Positions 32,434-45,342 of a DNA stretch of 61,381 nucleotides are shown piece after piece (positions within the stretch are counted from its first letter, which is position 1; every line of letters starts with the position of its first letter). This DNA is from Actinomortierella ambigua (taxonomy: Eukaryota; Mortierellomycota; Mortierellomycetes; Mortierellales; Mortierellaceae). A program made the position numbers and the translations under genes. Below the pieces are notes generated by a model. That model searched no databases and was not told the origin of the DNA. It was given only the letters and a program-made list of their open reading frames with translations. The stretch covers positions 38,223 to 99,603 of the forward strand of contig JAAAJB010000043.1 of assembly GCA_016098155.1 (NCBI GenBank), read 5' to 3'.

Positions 32434-35400
32434 ATGGCGACCGATCTACGAGTATTGATTGCAGGCTCAGGTAAATTTCTGTTATGGTTCGACATACAGG
32501 TGTAGCTCGAATGAGGGGTCCTGTACGCCAATTTTTTTTTCAAGGAAAGCTAACGAATCCGATCTTTCGGTTCCTCTCTCATCTCTTTCTGATTCCATCT
32601 TTCAAGGCCTGGCGGGACTCATGTTTGGTATCATGCTGGAAAAGGCTGGCATCGAATATCTCATCCTGGAGCGGTCAGCCCATCACCGACCGTTGGGAAG
32701 TGCAATCCAACTGAACGGCACCGTTCTCCGACTATTCGAACAATTGGGCATGATCGACGAAATCAATGCCATCTCAAAGTCATCTGGTCGTTTACATGTG
32801 GTTAACGAATATGCTTCAACACAAGGATATGTTGACTTTGAGCACTTTCATGAAAGGTAAGCAAGACAATCAACAACAAACAACTGTGGTCTACCATTCT
32901 ACGTAAAGTTTTTTCCGCCGCGCAATTAAGGTTTTTTTTCGTGTTTCAGGCTGTCTGGCTTCGTCCATTTTGGGTTATCCCCTCCTCCCCCTCAAAGCAT
33001 CGAATCCGAAGACCAAAGTCGAAGGGCCTAATTTATTGTTTTGTGTTCTGGTCAATGCTAGATATGGATATCACTCCAAAGTATTTGCAAGACCTGATCT
33101 CCACCATCTACTTGTATCGAAAATCCCGCCAGAGCGCCTGATCATGGGAAAGCGTATCCTCTCTACTCAACAGAACGATCTTGGTGTCATGGTTCGATGT
33201 CAGGTAACCCTTTCATGTACCTGTCTATTCTAGGCCGGTCTTTTTAAAGTTGAATCCTTGACGAGTTTCAACTTCTATATCGGGCTCGTTCAAACTTACC
33301 TGAAAATTATTACCTTAAATTGGTTAACAGGATGGAACCTCGTACCATGCAGATATCCTTGTTGGAGCCGACGGTGCCTATTCTTCCGTACGAGCTGCCA
33401 TCTTCAAGGAGCTCAAGGATAAATCAGTCTTACCTCGTTCCGACTCTGAACCAATGAGGTTCGATCAGCATTGTGTCGTTGGCGTCACAGAGCCGCTCGA
33501 TCCAGAAGAGTTTCCCGTCCTCAAGCAACAGTTTTGTGAGATTCACGCAATCCTGGGAAAAAAGTCTCCATACTCCGTAAGTGTCTTGCCTTTTTTTTTA
33601 AGTTGCTCGCAGCCTAAATTCAAAGCCATGTCATTGAACTAACTCCTCGTAACCTAAAATGAACCTGCTCGCTTACTAGATCTATCTTGTCCCAGTGCCA
33701 GGGGACAGGTTTGCATGGAGTATCGGTGGTCGTTTGCCACAGAATGAAATTGAGGCTCAGGGACAGAATCATTCGTATGCCGAGTGGAAGCCTGAGAATG
33801 CCGAAGATATTTGCAACATGGTGCGAGATTTCTCACTACCGGAACTCAGTCTGGGCAGAAATCCTCTACATATCCATTCTGCAGCGACTCTGCCGGACCC
33901 ACATACAACGTTTGAGCTGGCACAACACCACCAAGGACCAAGCAGAAGCAATGACAACGAGAGTATCTGCTCACGAAGCACAGGATCTGAATTGGCCTCG
34001 GATCCAATGTCCGACCCCTCGTCAACAATGTCCCATCCCACCCGCCTTCATACTGCACGAGCCTCCACCAACCACCTTCCTCACGACCAGCGATCTATCG
34101 TTGACCCCGATATGCTCAATGACCCTGATATTCCTCATAAGAGCAAGTATCGACCGCCAGCTCGGCCAGGCACCGTTGGCCGGCTCATTGATGCAACGCC
34201 TGTCGAGCTCATCTCAAAAGTCATGTTGGAGTATGTCTTTTGAATCATACAAAGTACTGATTAGCCAGCAAGGGATATACTGCGATATTAACCAGCCGCC
34301 TTTCGTCCTACCTATATTTTAGGGAAAAGTTCTTCAAGTCGTGGCACTCTGGTCGATCGGTTCTCATTGGAGACGCCTGTCATAAGCTCCTTCCGTTTGC
34401 GGGTCAAGGTACCTGAGTTTGATTTTGCGCGTCTTTATACGTCCATGGAAATTTATTTTACCATCATTCTCATTTACCTTTTAATCTCATTCTATATGGT
34501 GGTGCGATTCAATCTAGGTGCCATCCAAGCTTTTTTGGACGGAATTTCGCTTGCAAACAAGCTGTACGATCTTCGGTCAACCTCCACGGAGGACATTAAG
34601 GCGGCATTTAAGGCTTATACAGACGAGCGTGCGCCGATTGCCAAGACCTCAATCAGCGGGTCACGATCCTTGAGTAAACTCCTTCACAAACAAGGCATGT
34701 TCTCGGATTTGATCCGCAAGGTGACATTCAATCACGTGCCAACGTGGATGCTGAACTACACGAGTGACAAGATGCACACACATCGACCACAGCTCAACTT
34801 TCTCCCGATTGTACCAGACCGTGGCACAGCCAAAGCCCAGATTCAGCACTACTCACCACGATACCTGAGCGAGCGCGCACAGGGAATCGTTCCACGGCCG
34901 CTCCAGTCGTACTCGACATCCGATCACCAGCAATTTCAAAAGCAGCATCAAGAGTGGCAGCAGCAACAGCAACCCAAACGACACTCGCTTTTAGTCGGTG
35001 AGCAGCTCAAACGGCGGTCGTTGGTCGAGGAACATCGTGGACGCCGCCGATCACACGATGATAGGCGGACCTCGCCTTCTCCAGAACGGCATCGACTCCG
35101 TCCACGACTGATAAGACATGCGACGGGGCCGTCGTCGGATGCTGGTGGACCGCCATCCCCACCTCCACCTTCGTACGCTTCCCTCTCGGCCACTGCTCAG
35201 TTTTATCAGGATTTGACGCATCTGCCCACTGGCTCGCTGCCTCGGCCACTTGGGTCGACAGCCCAGCGCAGCCCGCCAACGACGATGGTAACTAGCCACC
35301 CGATCATCTTGCCCAAGTGCCCGCCTCGCTCGGCCTCACTTCCACCAAAAGTCTCGACGGCGCCTCTGCACATCGTTCCCAGATCGTCAAGATCTAACAC

Positions 35401-36856
35401 GCTCTCGAGCCGCTGCTCACGCGAACATGCTGAGGAGCAACAACAGCAGATGCAACAGATACAGCGGATCCGATGGAGCCAGGAGCTTGAAGAGTGTCTG
35501 GAGGTGCTCCCAGTCATCGAGAGTGATGAGGACGAGGGTGAGGGCCGTTCGGGCTATGGCCGTCCGAACGGCGCTGACATGGACAACATCCACCATAACC
35601 GTTCGACGACAAAGGCCAGGGAAATCGACGAGGAGGAATACGAGTTCGACTACGACAACTCGTTGTATGTGGATGGTTTTGACATGCCTGCGGAGGAAAT
35701 CACCGCCACGTTGTCGCAAAGGGACCACAAGTTGGTCACCAAGGACAATACAATTTTTGCCTTCCCGGCTCCGCCACCCTCGGTTTGTACCTCAGGCATG
35801 CTTTCGGTCGCGACCTCACCACTACCTTCGCTCTCTACAACTCCACTTCCGTCTATCCCTTCGGACGACGAAGATGAAGATGAGCCTTCGGAGAGAGGTG
35901 TCGACGACGCGTACATGTTGTCCCAGCATGATACGAAGCACCAACATTCGGCTCGTCCCCACGCCAACGGAGGCATGCTCACACCACCTTCGACGGAGGA
36001 GATTGTGACCTCGACTAGACTGCACCATCACCACCGACCTCGCACCCACGCAACAGCTGATCCAAGCCATCTTCCTGAGATGTCGGCTGCCGAGCATCAG
36101 CATCTCCTGCAGCTCTCGCAGCAAATCAACCAGGTGCATTACCCTCACCAGCACAACCACCACGGTCAAGGTCACGCTCACCCAGGACACTTTGGCCAGC
36201 ACCACCACGCTCAACACCATCCTCACTATGCTCACCCTGCCCAAAGCTACCACCAAAATGCAGCACGATCTCTGCCACCAGGAGGCACTCGTCCGCCACG
36301 CGACCCTCAGCATCGCCCTGCTACGCCTCTTCCCGGTATGACCAACTCTTCCCAATCGCCGTTGTCTTCGGCCTCTTCGCGGATGATTGTGAACGGACGT
36401 GTGGTGACCAAGGCGCATTCGTCCGCGAGCCTTCGTCCCATTGACGAGGCACGCCCTCTTTACCAAAACACACACCAGAATTCGCCTCTGGGAAGCCGTC
36501 TGCCTCCTCCTCGTATCAATACCTCGCAAGACTTGTCGTCCTCGCCGTCATCGTTTTCATGCCCTGCATCGCCCACCACTACGACTGCGCCCTATACTTC
36601 GCACCATCAGCATCTTCATCAACACGATCATGCTCGCCACGCAGATCTTGAGGCCTCATTGGCCTCGATGCGGATGGGCGAAAACCTCCCTGCCGACTAT
36701 CCCTTGATGGGCCAAGAGAAGAAGGGCAAGGGACAAGCTCGTCATCACCGTCACCCTTCAAAGGCGAGTAACAATACCTCGTCCTCTGCCTCCACCTCTA
36801 CCTCGCCATCCTCGTCGTCTTTGCACCTTGCGCTCAGCACTGCGTCAGTCGTTTAA
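32434..36856 (+). CDS. Class-A FAD-dependent monooxygenase 2 with giant low-complexity tail
   Basis: Seven exons join in phase: 32434-32470, 32607-32856, 33062-33203, 33331-33576, 33680-34230, 34323-34408 and 34518-36856, giving 1,216 residues. FAD motifs are intact: IAGSGLAGL at the N-terminus (split by intron 1), ILVGADGAYSSVR and VLIGDACHKLLPFAGQG. The core continues through FLDGISLANKLYDL to about residue 535. An insertion of roughly 120 polar residues lies in exon 5, between SLGRNPL and PVELISKVM. The last ~680 residues are disordered-looking Ser/Pro/Gln/His-rich sequence with acidic patches and a His-rich block around 36120-36260. Typical family members are about 400-600 residues. It is a paralogue of the gene at 26360 and shares several intron positions with it. 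Substrate unknown; it should use NAD(P)H, O2 and FAD. Confidence 0.85.
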
Positions 36857-37691
36857 TCGCATCTTATAATCCCCCTCCACTCTTAGTGGAAACATCTCTT
36901 TTTTGTTTATTTGTTTTGTTGTCTTCGCCTTTCTTTGCTTGCTTGAGCCCATGTAATACTTCCTTCTGTATGATCTATACCCTATGCCTACCACACATTT
37001 ACCAATACATTGATGTACTCTGACGTCCACTTTCTCTCTTCTGCATTCTGAACAATTATGCCCGCATTATATAACATCTACACGACTAATCTATCATTGA
37101 ACGAAAAAAATAATAAACGAATCCCCACTCTCTATAGCATTTTCATACTCGATCCGACACATTTCACAGCCAAAAAAAATACAAAGGATACTATTCTTTT
37201 TATTCTATTGATTGATTTGGTATATGTTACATGGTTGAAGGGGGAAGACGAGAAGAAATGCAAGAAACACTATTGCAAATGAAAAAAGCTCATAAAACTA
37301 CAGCTTCCTGAGGACGACTTTTTGGTAGAAACAACTTTGAGGACAGATTGAACAAATCTCTCCTCATTGCTCTCTCCTTACAATTCCCCTCATTTTCTTT
37401 GTCAACGGCTCAATGATGAACAAAAAAAAAAGAGAGAGGATTGTAAAGGGAAGGACAAAGATAGGTGTCGCCTCCACCATTCTCAACGATAATCAAACAA
37501 GATTCCTTGAAAGTTGCTCAGGCTGCCAAGTGGAATCCAGTAAATTGTCCTTGAGGTATGGTTTGGATATAAAAAAAAGGAGGGGGGGGTGTTGTTGTTT
37601 TTCCTACGCTCCATCGTCAATCAAGAAGAAAAAAAAAAGTCGAGAGCTTGCAAAAGGTGTACTGATCCGAGAGGGGAGGGCACTCCCCTTT
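36857..37691. terminator. Convergent 3' region of monooxygenase 2 and GLT1
   Basis: The two genes converge here with about 830 bp between stop codons. It is AT-rich with several AATAAA-like and poly-A/T stretches (for example near 37107 and 37420), consistent with polyadenylation regions on both strands. No gene is seen. Confidence 0.4.
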
Positions 37692-40600
37692 TTAGGCAGC
37701 AATCTCAGCCAACACATGGTGGCGCTGAGTCTGGGCCTCCAGTGCCTTGATGGAGCGCTTGGGCAGACCACCCGTGACGGGCAGGAGGGTCGAGCCGGTC
37801 AAGAATTCGTCGACCTGGCGGGCACATTGGCGACCCTCGTTGATACCCCAGACGATCAGGGACTGACCACGACGGCAATCACCAGCAGCAAAGACACCGG
37901 GCACAGATGTTGTATAGCCATCCTTGGGAGTCTCAATGTTCGAGCGCATGTCCTGCTTGACGCCCAAGCCCTTGAGCAGCTCGCTCTCGGGACCCATGAA
38001 ACCCATCGAGAGCAGGACCAGGTCGGCCTGGAAGTATTGCTCCGAACCAGCAACCTCCTTCATCGACCACCGTCCCTTGTCATCCTGGGTCCACTCGACG
38101 CGGATGGTGTTGATGCCCTTGACGTTGCCCTGGCCATCAGAGACAAACTCCTTTGACAGCACGTTGTACTCACGCGGGTCCTTGCCGTTCGTGAGCATGA
38201 CCTGTGCCTCCGTGTGACCATAGTCGTACTTGAGCACCTTGGCAAACTGTGGCCAGGGGTTGTCCTTGGCGCGGGTAGCGGGAGGCTGGGGCAGCAGCTC
38301 AAAGTTGACGACGGAGGTTGCGCCATGGCGGACCGAGGTACCGATACAGTCGCATCCCGTGTCACCACCTCCGATCACGACAACGTTCTTGCCCTTGGCC
38401 GAGATGTACTTGCCGTCGTTCAGCTCCGAGTCCAGCAGCGACTGCGTGTTCTTTTGCAGGAACTCCATCGCGAAATGGACACCGTTCAGGTTGCGGTTGG
38501 GGATCGGCAAATCGCGCGGCCATGTCGCACCCGTCGACACAACCACTGCATCGTTCTGGGCTTGGATCTTGGCCACGTCGTGTGTCACACCCACGTGTGC
38601 GTTGGGCACAAACTGGATACCCTCGGCAGCCATCAGGTCCAGACGGCGCTGCACAATCTTCTTGTCCAGCTTCATGTTGGGGATACCATACATCAGCAGA
38701 CCACCCATGCGGTCGTTACGATCGTACACCGTCACCAAGTGACCGGCCTTGTTCAGCTGGTCGGCCGCAGCAAGACCAGCGGGACCCGCACCAATGATGG
38801 CCACCCTCTTGCCCGTGCGGACAGTGGGGGGACGGGGGCGAAGCCAGCCCATCTCAAAGCCGCGATCGATGATGGCGGCCTCGATGGACTTGATCGACAC
38901 TGGCAGCTCGTTGATGCCGAGCACACACGAGTTCTCGCAAGGAGCGGGGCAGACACGACCGGTAAACTCGGGGAAGTTGTTGGTCATCAGAAGACGGTTC
39001 AGAGCCTCCTCCCACTGATCCTTGAACACCAGGTCGTTCCACTTGGGGATGATGTTACCGATAGGACAACCAGTCGATGTGCTCTGACAGAATGGCACAC
39101 CGCAGTCCATGCAACGGGCAGCCTGGACCTGCAGCTCACCATCCGAGAGACGGCCCGAGACCTCCTTCCAGTCCTTGACACGCTTCTTGGGGTTGCGGTA
39201 GTTGTCACCACGGCGCTTGTACTTCATGAAGCCACGCACCTTGTCGACCATCTCGCTGCGCTTCTTGTACGTCTCCGAATCCAGCATCGAGTCCTCCAGA
39301 TCCACCAGAGCGGGCTCGTTGGCCTTGGAGGAGGCAGGAGCGGGCGCCACGGTGGCGGTCGTCTGTGGCTGTTGCGGCTGCTCAACAGCAGCCTTCTTGG
39401 CAGCGCGCTGGGCCTCCAGAACCTGCTTGTAGTCCGTGGGCATGACCTTGACGACCTTGGGCAAGTAATCACCCAGCTTCTTCAGCATGCGATCGGCAAT
39501 GGCCGAGCCGGTGAAGTGGCGGTGGTCCTCGAGGACATCGCGGAACCAAGCAATCTCCTCAGTGTCGTTGACGGTCTCAAACTCAACCATCTCCATGTTG
39601 ACCTTGGACTTGAAGTCGCCCTTCAGATCCAGCACGTACGCAATACCGCCTGACATACCGGCAGCAAAGTTACGGCCCGTCGAGCCCAAGACAATCACAC
39701 GACCACCAGTCATGTACTCGCATCCGTGATCGCCCGTGCCCTCGATAACGGCCGTCGCACCCGAGTTACGGACGGCGAAACGCTCAGCAGCAATACCGCT
39801 GATGAACGCCTTGCCAGAGGTGGCACCGTACAAGCACGTGTTGCCAACAATGACGTTCTCCTCGCTCTTGAACGACGAGACCTTGGGTGGGTAGACAATC
39901 AGGCGACCACCGGACAGACCCTTACCAACATAATCGTTCGAGTCACCCTCGAGCTCAATTGTGACACCGGGCGCCAACCAGGCACCGAGCGACTGACCGG
40001 CCGAACCCTTGAGGTTGATGTGGATCGTGTCATCGGGCAGGCCCTGCTCACCATAGCGCTTCGACACCTCGTACGAGACGGTCGTACCCAGGGCGCGGTC
40101 CGTGTTGACCACTGTAGCCTCCAAGGTAACACGCTTGCCAGTGTTGAGCGCCGCCTCAGACTCGGTGATGAACTTGTTGTCGATGCGGGTGTGGTGCATG
40201 TGCTCCTGCTTGCGGACGTTGAACGTAGCAGCGCCGGGACGCAGGGTGAAGGCTGGCGTCAGGATCGGGCTCAGGTCAATGTTGCTCGTCTTGGGGTTAC
40301 GCAGGCTGTCGTTGACGTGCAACAGATCCGTACGACCCACCATCTCCGTGACGGAGCGGAAACCCAGCTTGGCCATGTACGAACGAGCCTCCTCGGCCAC
40401 GTAGTGGAAGAAGTTGATCACATGCTCGGGCGAACCTGCAAACTTGGCACGCAGGTGAGGATCCTGGGTTGCCACGCCGACGGGGCACGTGTTGAGGTGG
40501 CACTTGCGCATCATCGTGCAGCCCATGGCAATCAGGGGCGTGGTGGCAAAGCCCCACTCTTCAGCACCGAGAAGACCGGCAATAACGACATCACGACCGG

Positions 40601-43600
40601 TACGGATCTGACCGTCCGTCTGGACAATGACACGGCCACGGAGATCGTTCAGGACCAGGGTCTGGTGCGTCTCGGCAAGACCCAGCTCCCAAGGAAGACC
40701 GGCGTACTTGATGCCGGTCCAGCGCGAAGCACCGGTACCACCATCGTGACCCGAGATCAGAATATGGTCGGCCTTGGCCTTGGCCACACCGGAGGCGATC
40801 ACACCGACACCAACCTCCGACACAAGCTTGACGGAGACACGAGCGCGGGGGTTGGCCGCCTTTGCATCGTAGATGAGTTGCTTCAAGTCCTCAATCGAGT
40901 AGATATCGTGGTGAGGAGGAGGCGAGATGAGACCGACACCAGGGGTCGAATGACGGGTCTTACCGATCTCGTTGGAAACCTTGTGGCCACTAAAGTATAA
41001 AAAGGAAAAAAAATTAAGAGGAAGGTTTAGTGTCTTTTTTTTTTTTTCCCTGGAGCATTCACACTTGATGTCATGAGCACGAGGCTGCCAACGGCAAGAG
41101 TCGGAGGGAGCTCCCTCTCTCTCTCTCTTATCCTTTCTTCCTCTTTCACGCGGAGAAAAACAACTTACGGCAATTCACCACCCTCGCCAGGCTTGGCACC
41201 CTGGGCCATCTTGATCTGGATCTCGTCAGCATCAGCCAGGTAGTAGGAGGTAACACCGAATCGACCCGAGGCAATCTGCTTGATAGCCGATCGGAGCGAG
41301 TCGCCGTTCTCGCGCGGGATGGAGCGTGCAGGATCCTCACCACCCTCACCGGTGTTGGACTTGCCACCGATGCGGTTCATGGCAATCGAGAGCGTCGAGT
41401 GGGCCTCCATCGAGATGGAACCGTACGACATGGCACCGGTGCAGAAGCGCTTGCAAATCTCGGTCCAGGGCTCGACCTCCTCGATCGGGATCGGTGTCGC
41501 CTTGCTCATGTCAAAGTCGAGCATGCCGCGCAGCGTGCAGCTCTTGATCTGCTCGTACGCGTTGCGCGAGTATTCCTCGTAGGCCATGTCGTTCTTGCGG
41601 CGGACGGCGTCCTGCAGCGAGGCAATGCCCGCGGGATCGTTGATGTGCGGGATACCACCGTTGCGCCAGTGGTAGTCTCCAGACTCGGGGATACCCTCGA
41701 CAGAGACCGTCTCGCGCGAGGGCCAGGCAGCCTCGTGCATCGCAAAGGCATCGAGAGCAAGCAGCTCAAAGCCAACACCCTTGATTCTCGAGGCAGTACC
41801 GGCAAACGAACGTGCAATGACTGACTCGTCCAGACCAAGGGCCTCGAAAATCTGAGCTCCCTTGTACGACTGCAGGGTTGAGATACCCATCTTGGACATG
41901 ACCTTGAGGATACCGTTGCTGGTAGCCTTGATATAGTTGTAGATGAGCTTCTCAGGGCCGTCATCGGAGCGGATAGCGTTCTCACGGTACAACTTCAAGA
42001 TAGACTCTTGAGCCAAGTACGAGCAGACTATTTAAAAAATAAATATAAAGAAAGAAGAGGAAAGAGATTGTCAGCTTTGGCTGTCTAGCAATAAATAAAA
42101 AAAAAGCACAAAAATCTCAATGGGGCATATAGAGAAACTTACTCATATCAGCACCATATCCAAGAAGGACACAGGCGTGATGAACCTCGCGAGCCTCGGC
42201 CGTCTCGACCGCAATGGCAACACGCGAACGCTGCTTCATGCGGACCAAGTAGTGGTGGACACCACCGGTGGCAATGAGCGAGGAGATGGAGACACGCTCG
42301 GCGTTGGTCTCACGGTCGGAGAGGATGACAACCTTGATGCCATCATGGATGGCATCCGAGACCTCAGAGCAGACACGCTCGAGGCACATGAGGTAGCCAG
42401 CAGGACCCTCGCTCTTGGGGAAGGTAATATCAATGACGCGAGTCTTCCAGTCAGGGCGGACCGAGCCAAGGTGCTTGATGGCCTCCATCTGGCTGAGCGA
42501 AAGGATAGGGGTCTGGAGGCGCAGCTTGTGGCACTGCTCCTTCTCAACCTCCAGGACGTTGCCCTCAGGACCAACATAGCACTCCAAGCTCATGACAATC
42601 TCCTCACGGATGGGATCAATGGGAGGATTGGTCACCTGGGCGAAGAGCTGACGGAAGTACTCGTAGATGATCTGAGGCTCGGTCGACAGACAGGCAAGGG
42701 GGGCATCGTTACCCATGGAACCGAGAGCCTCCTTACCGTCCTTGGACATGGGGGTCAAGAGGACATTGAGTTGCTCAATAGTCAGCTTGAAGGCCAGGAG
42801 ACGAGGATCCTTGGTCAAAGGAAGACCATCGATGGTAGAAAGGACATCGACCTTGGGCACCTGCTCGACAATGTCCTCGAGCTTGAGCATCTTCTCGTCG
42901 AGCCAGTTACGGAAGCTGTAGCGGGTAGCAATCGACATCTTGAGTTCGCGGTCATCGACAACGATGCCCTCCTTGGTGTCGACCAGAAGCATCTTTCCGG
43001 GCTGAAGACGGCCCTTCTCGATGACGCGCTCGGGGCTGATGTTGATGGTACCAACCTCGGAGGCACAGATCATGAGACCGTCAGTCGTCTTGTAGTAACG
43101 GCAGGGACGCAGACCGTTACGATCCAAAGATGCACCGCAGAAGCGACCGTCGGAGAAAGTCATCAGAGCGGGACCATCGTACGGCTCCATCAAGCAGGCA
43201 GCCCACTCGTACCAGGCACGCTTCTCGGGCTCCATGTTCTTGTTGTTCTGCCAAGCCTCGGGGATGAGCATCATGACAGCCTCGGGCAGCGACAGGACGC
43301 CGTTGATCAGGAGCAGCTCGAGAACGTTGTCAAAGGCCGATGAGTCGGAACCACCCTCCTCAATGATGGGGAAGAGCTTCTGCAGCTCCTCACCAAAGTA
43401 CTCGGACTTCATCAAGCCCTCGCGGGCACGCATCCAGTTCTTGTTGCCACGAAGTGAATTAATCTGTCATAGGTAGAGAGAGGAGCAACAGTAAGAGAGA
43501 GTGAGTAAAGCGGAGGAGTTTGTGGGCCAGACTAGGTTTACTTTAGCTCCAATCGGTGCCTTACCTCGCCTGAATTTTCCGTTGCCACCAAAGTTGAAGG

Positions 43601-45342
43601 AGACCATGAGGCGGAGTGATTGTCACATGGTAGAAGCAAAAAACGGTCATGTGCAGCACAAAAAGATAAGATGCGCGACGATGATTGGCCAGAGTTTGGT
43701 GTCGGTCGAGTGCGCATTCATTTGGAACAGGGATAGAATAGATAGAGAACAAAGTTTTGTATCAGTAAGGTTTGCCCCCCTCGGAAATAAAAAGACGGGC
43801 AGGGAAATTTAGGGCACTCTGTTTCCCTCCCTTCGGCCAGCACTTCGTGTTACTCATAGATAGAAAATGTGTCCCTACACTCAAAAGTGCAGAGTAAGAA
43901 AGAAAAGAGATAGCAGTTTTGTGCATCCAGAACAGAGAGCAGAGAGAGGACATACCGTTGTGGGCACAGTTGCGCATCGGCTGGGCCCGATCCCACGAAG
44001 GGAACGTGTTGGTCGAGAAACGCGAGTGCACCAGGGCAATATGCGTCTTGTACTCGTGGTTGCGGAGATCATAATAGTACGTGTAAACCTGTGCTGGCGA
44101 CAGTTGACCCTTGTAGACAATGTTCTTGTTCGACAGCGAACAGATATAGAACCAGTTCTTCAGCGTCAGCGTGTGTGTCGACACCTTGCGCAGGAGGTAC
44201 AGCTGACGGTTGAACAGCTTGTCATCAAAGGCGGCGTGCACTGCAGGGTCGAGGACAACGAATGGTTGCTGGATCGATGGTTCCTTGGAACGAGCTGAGG
44301 GACCGATGATCGAGCTGTCGACAGGAACCGTACGCCAGCCAAGAACCTTCAGACCATACTGCCTGGCAATCTTCTCAAACGTGACCTTCTGCTCGCCCAG
44401 GTGAGGCTCATCCGGGCGGAAGAAGATGTTGCCGACGGCGTACTCGCCTTGAGAAGGGAGAGTGAGGCCAAGCAGGCGCTGAGCCTCGAACTGGAGGAAC
44501 TGATGTGGGATACCTGTCATGACACCAGCACCATCACCATCGTTGGGATCGGCACCAATGGCACCACGATGCGTCTATTATAAAATAGAAACGGTGAGAT
44601 GTGTGTCAGTCAATGTGTTGAACAAGGTTGACGTGGAGTGGTGTGGGTTCACGTGTGAACAGCCATGCAGAGAATTCGAGGGGGCTGGCGAGGGCCATTG
44701 GTGTGGAGAGGATGTGCGAGGATCGGCGTTGAGAGCCGTACAACATTGGTGATGACTGATTGACACTTTGAAATAGATCTAAACAAGTGATTCGATGTGA
44801 AGAAGTACAGAGGGAGAGGCAACCACCAGTGATGTGCTGTGTAGGATTGTCGAGAGTGGCAAAGGGGAGGGAGGAGGTAGAGAAGCCAAGGAAAAGAGGG
44901 ATAAATAGATACAGAGTACTAGACATTGACACTCAGGAGGCACGAGAGGGCAGACGACAAGCGTTGTAGAGCAAGTCAAGACAAGACTGAAAAGGAGGAC
45001 TGCATCGTTCCCTTCCTTCGGTCACTGTTTGTCGGCTCTCTGTTGTTATGCACGCTTGTCCAACCCATGTGTTTCTGTGCCAACCAAATCTTGCTGATGA
45101 TAATCTGGAGTAGGGGAGGATAGGAGGGAAAAATGCGAAAGCAGTAAACATACCATGTTGCATAACAGATGGGCGGCATCCTTTAAGATCGCGTGGGAGG
45201 GTTCACCCTTGATGGAGGCGATAAAGCCGACACCACAGGAGTCCTTCTCGTTCTCGGGATCATAAAGACCCTGAGCGACGGGCAGTGCACCGGCCCAGGA
45301 CTTGTTCGATTCAACGTTGTTCATGTTCATAAAGGTATCCAT
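37692..45342 (-). CDS. GLT1: NADH-dependent glutamate synthase (GOGAT)
   Basis: Six exons join in phase: 45154-45342, 43956-44574, 43565-43569, 42143-43463, 41169-42027 and 37692-40989, giving 2,096 residues, the usual fungal GOGAT length. The glutaminase domain starts at the catalytic Cys (C36, in KDSCGVGF, after a short propeptide) and includes HNGE and SLRGN. The FMN/synthase region has [18 protein letters not shown] and a C-x5-C-x4-C 3Fe-4S motif (~1155-1166). The C-terminal reductase part has CMDCGVPFC (~1623) and CPAPCENSC iron-sulfur motifs, an FAD site ([14 protein letters not shown], ~1727) and an NADH site ([13 protein letters not shown], ~1868). It converts 2-oxoglutarate plus glutamine to two glutamates, the second half of the GS-GOGAT ammonium assimilation cycle. 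Exon 3 is only 5 nt but is required for the invariant HNGE motif. Fungal GLT1 fuses both bacterial subunits, as here. Confidence 0.97.
43565..43569 (-). other. GLT1: 5-nt micro-exon of GLT1
   Basis: The bases GCGAG lie between an acceptor (AATTCAG) and a donor (GTAAGG). Joined to CAC AAC G before and ATT AAT TCA after, they give His-Asn-Gly-Glu-Ile-Asn, the invariant glutaminase motif. Skipping the 5 nt would give a frameshift with an immediate TAA. Confidence 0.9.

Noticed and set aside
26360..36856. Siderophore biosynthetic cluster next to the iron-uptake pair
   Set aside because: The flavoproteins have class-A hydroxylase motifs, not the L-ornithine N5-monooxygenase type, and no NRPS or NIS synthetase is present.
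37413..41000. Long open frames on the plus strand (up to 479 and 424 codons) opposite GLT1
   Set aside because: They are antisense shadows produced by the strong third-position GC bias of GLT1; composition is Val/Leu/Arg/His-rich with no domain, and GLT1 itself is certain.
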